DNA from: Amoebidium appalachense
Taxonomy: Eukaryota; Ichthyosporea
NCBI GenBank assembly: GCA_963693365.1
Contig: CAVNZM010000002.1
Location: 372,001 to 436,000, forward strand
Direction: 5' to 3'
Length of the DNA: 64,000 nt
Part shown: positions 43,361-56,733 of the stretch, piece by piece
Position numbering within the stretch: position 1 is the stretch's first letter
Layout: each line of letters opens with the position of its first letter
Translations under genes and position numbers: made by a program
The notes under the pieces: generated by a model
Databases searched by the model: none
The model's input: only the letters and a program-made list of their open reading frames with translations
Told to the model about the DNA's origin: nothing

Positions 43361-46238
43361 CTACCTACGCATGAAGTCACTGGGGTTGAGCAGGGTTGGG
43401 TCCCACACGAAAATGTCGATCTTGGCGTTGAAATCTGCGATTGCGGCCTTGGTGGCATTATTGTTGGTGGCCACGGCGGCACCAAAGCCCATCGTGTCGA
43501 GCACCGAGTAGTCCCCGCTGAGCGGTGGGGTGGTGGCGTTGAACATGAGGCCCGAGTAGCCCCAGCCCAGCGTCGGGTTGCGCTTGTAGAGGAAGGCCGC
43601 ACCAAGGTTGTCCACGCCGTTGTAGTTGCTGAAGGGGGCACCAATAAGCAGGCCCGTCTTGTCGGGGGGGGTCAAGACCTGCCTGTATTGGTTGTCGGCA
43701 TTCACCACGGCATTGGCATCGCAGCTCATGGCCAGGCTGTAGCCAAAGCCCTTGATCGTGTACGTCACACTCGGGTCGTCAATCACGGGGGGCTCCAGGG
43801 GTGTGCTGGTGGCAAGGTCGGGCACGTACTTGCCGCCGTCCCATCTGTACGTAAAGACCCGCCCTACGGTATCCGATGTGCCGTCCGTCATGTTTGGTGC
43901 GCCGATGGCCAGGTACGTAGCATTTGCATTGGTGGCTACAGACTCTCCAAACTGGCCGTTGGCAAAGGCGTTCTTGTTGGTGAACACTTGCTTCTCGTCC
44001 CAGTTGAGTGTTGTGTCGTTGACGCGGTAGTGGTATACGGCACGCGTGTTCGACCCGCCGACAAAAATATCCGACCCGTTCCAGCTTACCGCAAGGGCCT
44101 GGCCATAGTACATGTTCATGCGCGGGTCAGAGGGAAGCAACTTGTCGACCTCGTAGAAGATTCCTCTCTTTCCATCGTTGACTAGAAGGTCCTCGACGGG
44201 GGCAACAAGTGGGTCGTAGAGGGGGGTAGGGGGCAGGTCACCCAGCTGGAACACATACGCAGCACCCGTCATGTTCCCTGCTGCGTCGTTGCCGTACGCA
44301 CCAACCACAATCGTGTTGCAGTCGCCCGAAATCTTCACATCCGAGCCAAAATAGTCGAAGGGCTGTGTGTCGCTGGCAATCAGTTGCTGCACCTCGCGGT
44401 AATAGCCAACACTCTCGTCCCAGTCAAACACGTACACAGACCCACCACGCCGGTGGCGGAACGAATCGAGGAACGCACCCACCACGATTCTGTTACCGCT
44501 TGCACAAACGTCGACGCTGTTTCCGTACCAATCGGAAATACGGCCCGAACGTGTGCGAAGAATCTGCACCTCCTGCCACCGCGAGTTGTTGACGGAATAG
44601 TACCAGGCAGTGGCCTGGCCACGGAAGTACTGGTTGGGGATGCTTGTGCCTGTCTCGTAGGTGACGTTTTGAGGCACACCCTGGAGGGAATGTGTGGGTG
44701 AGATGTCAAGTGGTACGGTTGTGTGTTTTTATCTCGTGTTGTGGTGGTGTCCGTGGTTAGTGAGGAACACTGATACAGAGTGCTAATGGCATCCACCGTG
44801 TGCATATCTTTTCTGATGCCTCATAATATGCATGCCAATCATCCCCCAATAGCCACGTCCTTTAACTCCTGGCAGCATAACCATATATTTGCCAGCTGTC
44901 ATTCCTTCGGTTCCTTTACCACCAAATAATACATGCATGCACACCCCCCAACAAGCCACAACTCCACAAGCAGCAACCTGCGACAAAACGTAATTCATAC
45001 ACACACTGCCCTTTACATCCATAATTCCTGACATCCCCCCTCCCCTTCACCTCCCCCCTCCCCCTCTCTCCCCTCCCCCTTCCCCCCCCCATTCCCTCTG
45101 TCCGCCTTTCCTCTCAATTCCCACAAACATGACAACATCTTCTGCCATTGATTTAACGTTAGTCCGGTTTGCCTGGCACATCCCTTGAGTACAAGAGGCG
45201 AAGACAAGAGCCACGAAATAAAATAGGAGCGGGTAGGACAGTGTGTGTGTGCGCGCGTATTCGTGTATGTTTTTGTGTGTTTGGAGGCGCTCGGGAAGGA
45301 AGGGTTGGGGGGGAGGGGGGGGGAGGGGGGGGGGGGGGGGGGGGAGGGGGGGGGGAACAGTGTAATCGTGTTGTGCCCAGTGACCAACGTTGTTCAAGTG
45401 CCCGTCCCGTCCCATACAATTCACTACGCCCTACCACAAAAAATATTACGCATACACACACATTCACGTGCGACATTCCCCCCCCACCACGTGTTTTATG
45501 CACACCACACACCTGCACTATTGTCATGCCATCGCAGCTCATGGCTACATTTTGCATGCCCAAGATGCCGTGGTCCGTGGGCAGACACTCCGAGGCAGGG
45601 TACGTCATACTGTTGTAAAAGCCATCGTTGCACATGCCCTTCACACACACGGGAATGTCTCCGTCGCAAATCGTTTGGTCGTCCATGCACCCATCCGCCG
45701 GCCCACATGGGTACCGCATTGTGACCGTAACAGCAATGGTTTGTGTTGTGCGTGTGATTGTGGGGGTTGTGGGCGGATATACTATGGTCATAGAGGGTGT
45801 AAAAACGCCTGTGTATGACGTGTATGTTTGTGTCGGGGTGGGGTTAAGACGGTCGGGTCGGTCCGGCCTGTTTTGCTTGTGGTCTTTGTGGTCTTTGTGG
45901 TCCTTCTTTTTCTTCCCATCGTTCATTTCCTCCGGATTCAGCACATTCTCCTCCGTTACTACCGGTTTCTTATAATGTTTTGTGTCTGTAATGCTCTTCC
46001 CTCGCCCCTTTTCCTTTCCATTTTCTGTTGCGTTTATGAGATTCCCGTTCTTATCCTTTCCGGTGAGGTCAAACCCAAACACGTCAAAGCCATTACTGTC
46101 ATACCCGTTGATATCGTAAATACCGCCCTTAATACCAAAATATGCGGCCCTAAGGTCTTGGCTCTGTGTGCCTGCTTCCTGACCCTGTGCCGCCCTAGCC
46201 ACCAGCAGGGCAGCAAGTAACGCGTGGCCTACCGCCAT
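43361..46238 (-). CDS. Secreted FG-GAP (integrin-alpha-like) beta-propeller protein
   Basis: Two exons, 46238-45513 and 44680-43361 (phase 0 junction), give 681 residues. A signal peptide (MAVGHALLAALLVARAAQGQ) is followed by five consecutive 5-residue repeats of the form [YFK]-D-x-x-G (residues 41-65), a Lys/His/Asp-rich stretch (KKKKDHKDHKDHKQ), a Thr/Pro-rich linker and a small Cys-rich region (residues about 180-240). Exon 2 is a propeller with FG-GAP-like blades: YGNSVDVCASGNRIVVGAF, FGSDVKISGDCNTIVVGAY, YGQALAVSWNGSDIFVGG, FGESVATNANATYLAIGAP, FGYSLAMSCDA with LLIGAPF, and FGAAVATNNNATKAAIADF. There are many N-x-S/T glycosylation sites. There is no C-terminal membrane helix, so it is probably an extracellular soluble protein rather than a true integrin. 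Ligand unknown. Confidence 0.85.
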
Positions 46239-47527
46239 CGTGTCATGGACGGCGTGCTAAACCACGCTTGTGTGTGTGTGTTGTGTCTGTTGTGTGGACC
46301 TAACGTGCGCAACTAGTACAGCCTAGAACTCAAAACTCTAAACTACCCACCCCCTGCACTGTTCCCGGTTTATCCTACAGTTTCTATAGTCATACTGGGT
46401 GGGGAAAATAACTCGGACAGTCAGACAGGTGGTGTGGTTCGTGCCTGCGCCTAGTGAAACTGTAGGTGCGGCTGTGTGCCGCACTGACAACTCTCCCCTG
46501 CAACGAGACCTGGGCCGCCTATTGGTGGATGACCGCGAATACAATCAGCTAGGAAATCTTTGAAATGATTGGTCTAATAGCACTAACCGTGTTTTTATTG
46601 GTCTCTGCACTGCAGGGAGAGCAAAGGGAGCCCGCCTAAGGCTTTGTAGCAGTGGGAGCTGTGTGATAAATATATACAGTACGTGCGTAATAAATAAACT
46701 TCTATTGCCATTTAACATACTGTATTTAGAAGAACTTTATAATATTTTCAAAAAAGAGCAGTATATTCCGGGGGACGGGTATGCCACCGAAAACGGAAAC
46801 ACATTTTGTGCTACATGATTTAAGATTAATTGTAGCATTTGATTCGCCACAGTAGTAGTTCATGAATCGAGACTTGCTCAGTTTGCTAACACCAATTAAT
46901 TTTGTTATCAGATTTATGTTTGATATTTTTGCTTGTTATTTATTTTTAGCATTAAATATAACATACCTAAACTAATTATCTTTGCTACCTAACTAATTCC
47001 CGTGTACGGTGTTCCCGCTGGCGTCAGTCGTTGGGGCCAAAGCCCAAGAGATGAGCTGATTGGTTAACTATAAATCATGTACACCAGTTACAATGGCTAA
47101 ACTTGGCTGTCTGCTGATTGGATTCTTATACTGTATCCAATGAAATCGAGGCATTATCCTGCTTTCTGATTGGTGAAAACGTAGCAAACCAATCAACGCG
47201 GTCGAGCCTCATTCCATTCAGTCTATATTTGGCCTTGTACGCGGGCGCCGGCCGCGGAACCTGCAAGGCGAAGGAAAAGAAAAGCAAAAAGTCAAATAAT
47301 ACATAAACTGAAATAACAGTTTGAGTTTGTATGATTAGCATTATCACCCCGTACGTAAACTGCATTATAATTTTTCGTCAGGTCATTCTAATTAGGAGGC
47401 CAGAATCCGGATGCGCGGGCGCACCGATATGCATCCACACGGTCCACACTGCGAATCTCGAGGGCTGTACAGGGGCGGGATATGTGCAATAACGCACTAA
47501 GCATATCCTACGTGCGTATGCCAAGCA

Positions 47528-48660
<1,133 letters not shown>

Positions 48661-49028
48661 CCTCTCTCTCACCTTTCTACATATCTCAGTGATTGTATGC
48701 GTGGGTCACTGGGTGTGTGCATGTGTGACATTGTATCTAGGCACGGTATCTGTTTGTGTGCTTGTTGTTGCGTGCATACGTGTGTCTGTGTGTTTACATA
48801 CGAGCTAGTACACTGTTGCCATGAGTGGACATGCACTGATATTCACATGATGCCATTGAGTATTTCGATCAAAATAACTGTGACGAACGAATCCGGATCC
48901 ACAACGATCATCAGTGGAAGAACCAGCTGAGGTAAATTAAAATTATTATGGACGGGTAGAGGTGATACTGGCAGACTGATAAGAGCCCCCCGGGCCCGGG
49001 GAATCATTCTTATGGTGCACGATGATTT

Positions 49029-49071
49029 TTTTTTTTTTTTTTTTTTTTTTTAGGGGGGGGGGGGGGGGGGG
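49029..49071. repeat. Poly-T followed by poly-G
   Basis: About 22 T, AG, about 20 G; the reverse complement of a C-then-A tract. Confidence 0.85.
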
Positions 49072-49125
49072 ATTCGAATGATGATCTAGCTGGCGGTGCA
49101 TAAAGCGCACGACCGCCCCCCCCCT

Positions 49126-49159
<34 letters not shown>

Positions 49160-49735
49160 GGGGGGAGGGGAACAAACAAACATGCACGTTCATTTTTCTT
49201 TTTTTTTTTCCTGTTGTGTGCCGAGGTGGCCATTTTTATTTTTCTGTCTAATACTTTCTCACCCTTGTGCTCGGAATTAACCACGGAAAGGGGGCAAGGC
49301 ACGATAGTAATACTTTGGGGGAAAAAAGCGAGTTCCTTTTTGTCACGTGCTCTCCCAGCTGTGTACTGGCCAATAGGGGTTCGTTTTAAAGGTCGCATGT
49401 CCAAAAATGGAGTTGCGGGGTAATCCTATTTTGGGAAAAGCATGTAATGAACAAATACTATAAACCATGAATCACGGATAAGCATATATTCTATGCGTAT
49501 CCGGTCTGAAAACATAAATATCAAGAATTTAGGTGGGGCTATCCATCGAATAATGACCTTGTGTGAAACAGTAAGTTCATTACCACGGCATCCTCCTAGC
49601 TCCGTCCATACTAAATACTTATTTGTATATACTCGTACATCATTATAATCCCAACCAACCCACAGCCATCACATCGTGGCCGTCACATCCATATGCACCA
49701 ATCACATTCCTCCACACATCACCATATAAGACCAA

Positions 49736-50340
49736 TTAGGCCTTATCTTCGGGGTCATCACCCAGTTCGAGCAGTGCCTTAAACAGTGCAGTGTCCCTTA
49801 ACTCCTGCCCGTCTGGGCCCTTTGGTAGGTCCTCGGTGTCTGCATCCTTGTCATATGGGGGTATGTCGATGGTAAAGAGCCCCTTGGGTTGCGGCACTAC
49901 AGTGTAGCTGCAGAGAAAAGGGTTAATACGTGTTGGGCAGTAAAATGGTTAAAAATAAACTAGGTCTACGGTGAAGGTGTGTTGAGCCAAAAAACGAAAA
50001 AAGACCGAGCTTACACAAATGGATATTCTTTATGTGAACTTGGAAAGGAGGGAAGAAGGAACGGGGCACTTGTGCTGTTTAACATTCTGGCAGGATTGTA
50101 TTTGCAATATACTACAATGGGGCGGAAAGAGGCAGAAACATGACACATGCTCGTTTGATTGTGAGTCTCACTCTTCGTGTGTGTGTCTGTGTGTGTGCAC
50201 GCCTGTGTGAGAGTGGAGATAAATGTATCCGTTTGTGCCCTTCCGTGCCTGCGTGTGCCTGTACTGTGTGTGTGTGTGTGTGTGTTGTGCGCAAGTCTGT
50301 ATGGGAGAGATAGATTTGGAGAGGGAGGGAGAGGGAGGGG

Positions 50341-50376
<36 letters not shown>

Positions 50377-50904
50377 AGGAGAGAGAGAGAGAGAGTGTGT
50401 GTGTGTGTGCGCGTGTACACGTGCACATACTTGGAGTGGATAGCCTCGAACCCAGGCCGCACAAACACGTTGTCAGGGACAAAGGGGATCTCCGTGTTAG
50501 CCCTGATGATGTCATCCAACCCGTAGGACCCATCCAGGATGCCCCGCATGATCGCGCACAGGGACTTCCACTTGGGGTCACCGCACCGCTCGTTGATCTG
50601 GGGGGATTGTGGAATGTGAGAGGAGAACACTTACAGGACAAGGTGTGTGTGTGTGTGTTTTATTGTTTTGGTGTGTGACAGGTGTGACGTCAGTCAATAA
50701 GAGTGGCCCATTCTCGGATTAGGATGCCGGTGTAGGCGGGGTGGGTTGAGGTGGCGGTGTGCTCGCTGAGTCTGTTTTACTTTTTCATTCCCGGCAGGAG
50801 GGGGGGAGGGGGGGGGGGGGGGGGGGGGGGGGAGCGGTTACAGGGCACGAAGCAAACATTTAGAACTAACAAAAAATTTGCAGAACATACATTAAGACTA
50901 TTTT

Positions 50905-50938
<34 letters not shown>

Positions 50939-51668
50939 GGGGGGAGAGCAAAATGACATTTCACATTCCAAACGGTAGACTTACCACACGCGTGAGTCTG
51001 GGGCGGAACCAGAAGCGGTCATTCCTCTGCAAATATGCAAATTGCTGCATAAACCCCCACCGCAGGGTGGGGCCTGTGGACGAGCCGGGCACGTGGTCCT
51101 CACACAGCATGCCCGAGAACAGGTCGATGTTGTCCAGTTGGTGGCGGTAGACCGCACGCAGTTTTTTGCGCAAATTGTTGCGCTTGGTGATGTCCGTGAA
51201 CTTGTCGATCACCTATTTGAAGAGGGGGGAGGAAGTGGGGCGGAGAGGAAGGGGGGGGGGGGGGGTTTGAATGTGGAACGCGGTACGAAGGACGCATACA
51301 CGATGAGAAACATGGTGCAGGACACATGCAAAGGCAAACATTCACGTATGCAACATCAGCCATGTGCACAGTATGTGTCATAAGCAGAGCCCATCCTCAG
51401 GGAGGGCCCAAGTCATCAATTGCGTCTGAGTTTCGACCCCTTAGCCCGTGTATATACGACGCTCCAAATCAGACAGCAGCATCAACTGAACTTGGGTGGG
51501 TCAACCCGTCTTGCTCAAAGACGAGCAGGGTTGCTTATGCAAGCAAGGTGAGCAAAACGGTGAAGATGTGTGTGCAAACTAATGCAGTGCAGTGAAAATG
51601 CGTATGTGATTACAAATGCACGACACAGAGCAACCATGCCCGGTTGCATGGAAGTAAAGCCATTCGGG

Positions 51669-51699
<31 letters not shown>

Positions 51700-51881
51700 T
51701 GAGAATGCGTTACAGAGTATGAAGTACAGATAAAATGTGCAAAGAGCACCCTTGATAAGCAGGCCCCATCCTCAAGGATGGCGGGCATTTGAAGAGGTGG
51801 GGGGTTCATTTTGTCCAAAAACTATGTGATGTCAGAAACACCACACACACCTGTTCAACGTGTTGCACACATGCTATATCT

Positions 51882-51939
<58 letters not shown>

Positions 51940-52448
51940 AGCACACACACGTGCGCGCAGAGCCACACATGATACATCCGCAGTATCTCCAACCAAGTGC
52001 ACGAGCAAGACAAAAACACGAGCATAATGCCCTCGTACTCTCCACCTTACTATCTGCTCCACGCATATTCACGTGCACACATACTTGCACACACACAGCG
52101 TGTGCACACACACAACATTGTCCCTACACCTACACACACACAATGAACACATGTACACACATAACACGTGAACACTCAGCACGTGCACACACATAACACG
52201 TGCACACATACCGTGCCCGAGAGCAGGGCCCTAGCGGATCTGTAATCGAACAGGCCCAGATCTCTCCCCCGCTGCAAATTGATCGACACGATGTCCAAAG
52301 CAGTTGCAAATGCCGGATTGTCTGCAAAATCCTTGAATTGGCCCCTGAAATTTGGAAATTTTAGGGTTAAATAAGTGAAACGGGAGAGGTAGGAGAGAGG
52401 GGCCGTGCTGCGGAGGAAGAGGGGTGGTGGTGGTGGTGGTGGTGGGGT

Positions 52449-52479
<31 letters not shown>

Positions 52480-53092
52480 GGTGGTAAAATATGCAAACTT
52501 GCGTGCAGAGGATCCGAAACCACATTCTAAAGAAGAAATGGGGTGGGGGGGGGGGGGATCTGTATAACACGTGGCTAGTCTAAGTGACCGGGCTATGCAT
52601 CAGGCACAGAGCCAATCCTCAGATTGTCACCCTGAGTGATCGAGCAAGGATCCGGGGAAGGGGGGGAGTGAGGCACAGAGGATGAGAGAGGAGTGTGTAT
52701 GTGAGTGTGTCATATGTAAAAGCAGCGCCAAGGGGAAAGGAGGAGAGAGAGGGGCTGGGGGGGGGGGGGGGGGGGGGGGGGGGGGAACATACTCGAACAG
52801 GTGGTTTCTCATCGAATCAATAACCTTGTGGTCAATCCTCTGAAGGGGCTGCGTGAACAGGCCAATCACAACAGGTTCGATCCGATTGTCGATCTCTGCA
52901 AATCGGTCCTCCTTCTTGAAGAAGTTCTTGTGCAGGCGGAAGGGGCCCTTTGCGTGTTGTTTGTATGTTTTGGTGGCGGGGTCGAATGCCTTGTGGTCGA
53001 ATCGCAGGAAATCGTTGTTGATCTGTCGTAATCGGGAAAGGGGAGTTAGAATGGTCACGGAGTACGATGTACTCACCGGAGGGTGGGGTGGT

Positions 53093-53128
<36 letters not shown>

Positions 53129-54284
53129 GGAGGGAGGAGAGAAGAAGAGGGCGGGGAGGGGCGGGGGAAGGGGGGGGGAAGACCGGCTATGATGCCGAGA
53201 GTAAGCAGCACAGGGGCCACCGCAGATGCATGCACGTGCAGTGAAACAAATGCATAAACACACATGCACAAAAAAGCATACATCGCACACAACACACAAC
53301 GAAGAAATCCTTCAACTTTCGAGGCCTCTACCCTTTCAGATTTGGGTGTGATTGGATGGTGCGTGTTTGCATTTGAACAGTACCAAGTGCCCGGTCATTC
53401 TTTGCACATCTACAGTTCACTTCTTAGTTCTCCCCGCTCCCCCCCCACACCCACCCATCCTTTCTCCCAGGCCCTTATTTCTTCTTCTCGTCTGACCATC
53501 ATATCAGCCACCAGAATGACCCCCACTCCCATCATCCCCCTTCCCCCTTCCCCCCGTCTCCCCTCCAACATACATACAGACACACACCAGTGCAAAGAAA
53601 ACGTGACTCTACACGTATACGGAAGTGTGCATGCAAGAGGGCAAACACAGTACCGGTCCGATATATTACCTCATTAGTAGTTGTGTATTCGTTTACATTC
53701 CCCTCCCCCCCCCCCCCCACTTACACACACACACACAACACCACCACGCACACGTAAAGGCAGGGGGCGGGAGGGGGGGGGGGACGGTTGTGTACCATAG
53801 TATGACCTGCGCGCAGCAATGCACCACTGAACATGCGGAACACCCCCACATTGCCCTCTGGATCATAACTCTCCTCCCTCATCTTGACCCCTAGGAGGGC
53901 AGGCAACCAGTCATCCCACGTGATTTTCTGTTCCTCCGCCTCCACAATCATCCGTGCAATGTCGAATATCTCACGCGTGTCGTCGGTGATATTAGCGGCG
54001 GTGATAATATCAACCAGTCGGTTGTGCTCACGGGCCATGAGAATGTGCATGGAGGCAAGGCCGGGTTGCACGTCTGCTCTCTCGTCTCCCGCCTGCGGCT
54101 TTCCGTCGTCCAAATTGCCCAAAAGCCCATCTTTGGTGAGGGAAAGTTTGGGTGTTCCTGGTACAAGAAGGGCAGAGAGAAGGTCTGGGCAAAAGAAATG
54201 GGTGTGAGAGTGCGTGTGGAAGGTAGGATAAAATGGGGAAAACGGTATTAGGAGGGTGTGTTTATGCTTATGGATGTGCACTTG

Positions 54285-54348
<64 letters not shown>

Positions 54349-55682
54349 TGTGTGCGCGCGTGTGTTTGTGCCTGTGTGTGTTAATGTGACGATGTGTTTG
54401 TGTGTGTGTGCGTGTGTGTGTCCAAGTCTCTCTGTACACGTGGTGCAGAGTGCAGCAGAGCCTTTCATCATGGTCTATATATGGCATCAGGAGGATATTT
54501 ATAGCTCCTGTTGGCCACGTGAAGAACCCTTCCTCACCAACCCCAATGTCGGGGCATGGATGTGTGCGTGACTGCCGCAGTGCCGGCACGCATGTGTGTA
54601 TGCACCCCCTCCCCCATTCCCCCCTTCACCACTCACCCAGCCACTGTCTTCGTTACCCTTTCATAACTACCCCACCCCCACCCCCCTTTTCTTCCTTCCT
54701 CCAAACACACAAACCCTTTCCTCATCATTAATGGTAGTTGATTGCAACCCGTCCCCCTCTTTTCACCCCTGTCTCTCTCTTCGTTCTCTGGGGTTGCCAC
54801 ACACACATACCCGAGTCCGAACCATAGACTGCAGATGCATCGAGCCAGTGTGTGAGGTGGTTCTTAGCATCGTCTTCCTGCCAGTCGTCATTCCTCGTGA
54901 AAGCAATGCGGTCCACAGGGCTCGTGTAGCGCCCTTGGAACTCATAGTCCTCTTTGACGAGGATGTGTGCAAACTTGGCCCCCTTGTCTTTGGCTGGTGC
55001 AGTGGTAAGTGCAAGGTCTGTGCGAAGGAAAAAGGAAAAAAAAGTGTCAGCGGGTCGAGGGTGTTTTGTGTTTTGTCCCAAACAGTGATCCGGCATGAAC
55101 AGAGCATGCATGTTGCTACACGAAGAAGTCTTCTTGTTTCGGTCGACCGATTAAATCTGCTTCTTCTTTGCCCTATTACATATGTATGGATATAAGATAT
55201 GCCTCCCCTCCCACCCTCTCCTCCCCAATACACGGACACACATCCCCTCGTTCTTTCCATTCTTTCACCAATCCAAACCTGAGAGAAGCCCCCCCCTCCC
55301 CCATCCCCCCAACCACCACCACCCACCCCCAAAACCCAGCCTTTCAAACAGCATGTGCTATATCAGCAGGCACTCCAGCATGTGCTATATCAGCAGGCAC
55401 TCCACAACAAGTGTGTTGATTATGTGCTCATAAACGTGGTCGTAAAAGTGCACCTACCGTGGTCGATAAACTGTCCCCACTGCATGATCCAGTGTGTGAG
55501 CCCCCGCCTGTCCCTCACATCCTCCTCCGGTGCTTGGTGGTGGATAACATTGCTGATGAGACGGGGGAAACTCCTTCCTACGACAAACGTTTTGGTGGGT
55601 TCACTCCGGGGACGTGTGCCCATGGTGAAGTAGGAGTCGAGCTTGGCACCCAGCCCTTGCCTTTTGATGTTGTTGCATTTTC

Positions 55683-55733
<51 letters not shown>

Positions 55734-56733
55734 CGCGCGCATGTGTGTTGTCTGCTTGAGACGTGCCCATCGTGTCAATTTTGTGACAACCGTAAGTGTG
55801 GCTTCACATTCGCAGGCCAGTTCATAGGCAATCATTAATGGGTTTCCCTTTTAAAACAAAAAAAGCTGAACGTGGCCTAAGCTCCTCATTCGGCACTCTC
55901 ACGTGTGCACAACGTGTGGTAGGAGTGTGCTTGAATTTCTATAAAGGAAAGAATCAAGTCTGTGTGTATGTACGCGCAACTGTCCCTTGAGCAGAAGCAC
56001 GTGCCTATATACGCTTCTCTGGCTGATTGCAGTGTACAAGCACTATCACTTGAGCATGTGGAGCTCTCCCGTATGTGTGTGTCACAAGTGTCTGAAAACG
56101 GTGGGCATGGGTGTGTGGTTTGTGTTGCTTAAGTAAGCGTGTGCAAGAAGGCGGATGTGTAGGCGTGTAGAGGTATGCTCGTGCATTATGGTGTGGGCAT
56201 CTTCGTATGTGTGCGCGAGCGCGCTCGCGTGTGTGTCGACACCCAATTTAAGTCGACGCCCAAAGCTTTTACGGTTTTGAGGTGATATTGAAAATAAAGT
56301 GGCCTACAGTGCACATTATGATGAGGCACTCAGCAGGAAGTTCGTTCTCCCAAACGATAGAGTCTATCCCACACCCCGTTCCAGATTTTGCATGCACGGT
56401 TGGTGATCTAGGGATAGATCATGGGCCCAAAAGCATCTGGAAACGTGGAAACGAGCAACAGGTTTCGTTGTGTGTAGGGATTAAAGGTAGTGAAAAAGTT
56501 GCTGTGTTACAATAGACGTTAGTCGAAACAACAGCTAATCGAACTCGACATCAGCCGCCTGATTTCCCTCTACTTGGTGCAATTCCCTCGTGTTTCCCAT
56601 CAGCACTGTGCTGTTCCGTGTGGGCATAGAGACACTAACCATCATCACGGCGGTATGCAGACGCGAACGGGCAGAGAGCGTCAGAGACGCCCGCTCCCGC
56701 CGCTATAGCGACTAAGATAGACTTCACTAGCAT
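49736..56733 (-). CDS. Secreted animal-type haem peroxidase
   Basis: Nine exons: 56733-56640, 55682-55458, 55017-54811, 54184-53796, 53022-52793, 52344-52212, 51212-50985, 50597-50431 and 49907-49736 (TAA). All phases close; 614 residues. The family oxidises substrates or halides with H2O2. A signal peptide (MLVKSILVAIAAGAGVSDAL) precedes YRRDDGKCNNIKRQGLGAKL, the usual mature start. Distal motif MQWGQFIDHDLA (His at about 106), calcium-site region TSPVDRIAF, LDASAVYGSDSD, catalytic Arg in AGDERADVQPGL (R211), REHNRL, proximal RAGHTM (H303), INLQRGRD (N404) and IDLFSGMLCED, then NDRFWFRPRLT. The glutamate that usually follows the catalytic Arg by three residues is Val (V214), and the common QRGRDHG is QRGRDLG. 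The domain is otherwise full length. Introns hold poly-G, (GT)n and several copies of the CTAAC element. Confidence 0.92.
50334..50408. repeat. (GA)n followed by (GT)n
   Basis: GA repeat (50336-50395) running into GT repeat, in peroxidase intron 8 just past the exon 8 donor (minus strand). Confidence 0.85.
51266..51659 (+). repeat. Dispersed 390-bp repeat, copy B (peroxidase intron 6)
   Basis: About 93% identical by eye to 6359-6748. Poly-G lies on both sides (51251-51265 and 51666-51699). In gene sense (minus) it ends CACATTCAAAC, poly-C and a C/T-rich tract, and 53 bp later the acceptor of exon 7 (51212). A further diverged unit (gagaatgcgttacagagtat at 51701, with ccatcctcaaggatgg to 51781) lies just beyond. 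Confidence 0.85.
51701..51785 (+). repeat. Short diverged copy of the intronic element
   Basis: Carries the terminal module gagaatgcgttacagagtatg and the gccccatcctcaaggatgg word of the 390-bp repeat, with the middle missing. Confidence 0.6.
51881..51936. repeat. (CA)n array in peroxidase intron 6
   Basis: About 56 bp of pure CA. Confidence 0.9.
53044..53072 (-). repeat. Intronic element 3' end at peroxidase exon 5 acceptor
   Basis: On the minus strand: gtactccgtgaccattctaa, then CTCCCC-rich sequence, with the acceptor 23 bp after CTAAC (53049-53045). Confidence 0.55.
53090..53130. repeat. Poly-G tract in peroxidase intron 4
   Basis: About 35 G with a few T interruptions. It sits upstream of the element at 53044 in gene sense. 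Confidence 0.85.
54289..54345. repeat. (GT)n array in peroxidase intron 3
   Basis: About 57 bp of pure GT. Confidence 0.9.
55349..55403 (+). repeat. 27-bp tandem duplication in peroxidase intron 2
   Basis: Two perfect copies of a unit beginning catgtgctatatcagcaggc. Confidence 0.85.
55687..55742 (-). repeat. (CA)n array at the acceptor of peroxidase exon 2
   Basis: Minus strand (CG)n then (CA)n ending acacaaacag, directly before exon 2 (starts 55682). Confidence 0.85.

Noticed and set aside
50112-50430. Extension of peroxidase exon 8 frame through (GA)n/(GT)n
   Set aside because: The donor GTATGT at 50430 ends the exon in the phase needed by exon 9; the extension is low complexity.
54440-54600. 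Possible peroxidase exon on the minus strand (GAINILLMPYIDHDERLCC)
   Set aside because: It looked a little like the segment after YGS, but no acceptor/donor pair fits the phase. Starting exon 4 at 54184 (DLLSALLVPGTPKLSL) supplies that region in phase.
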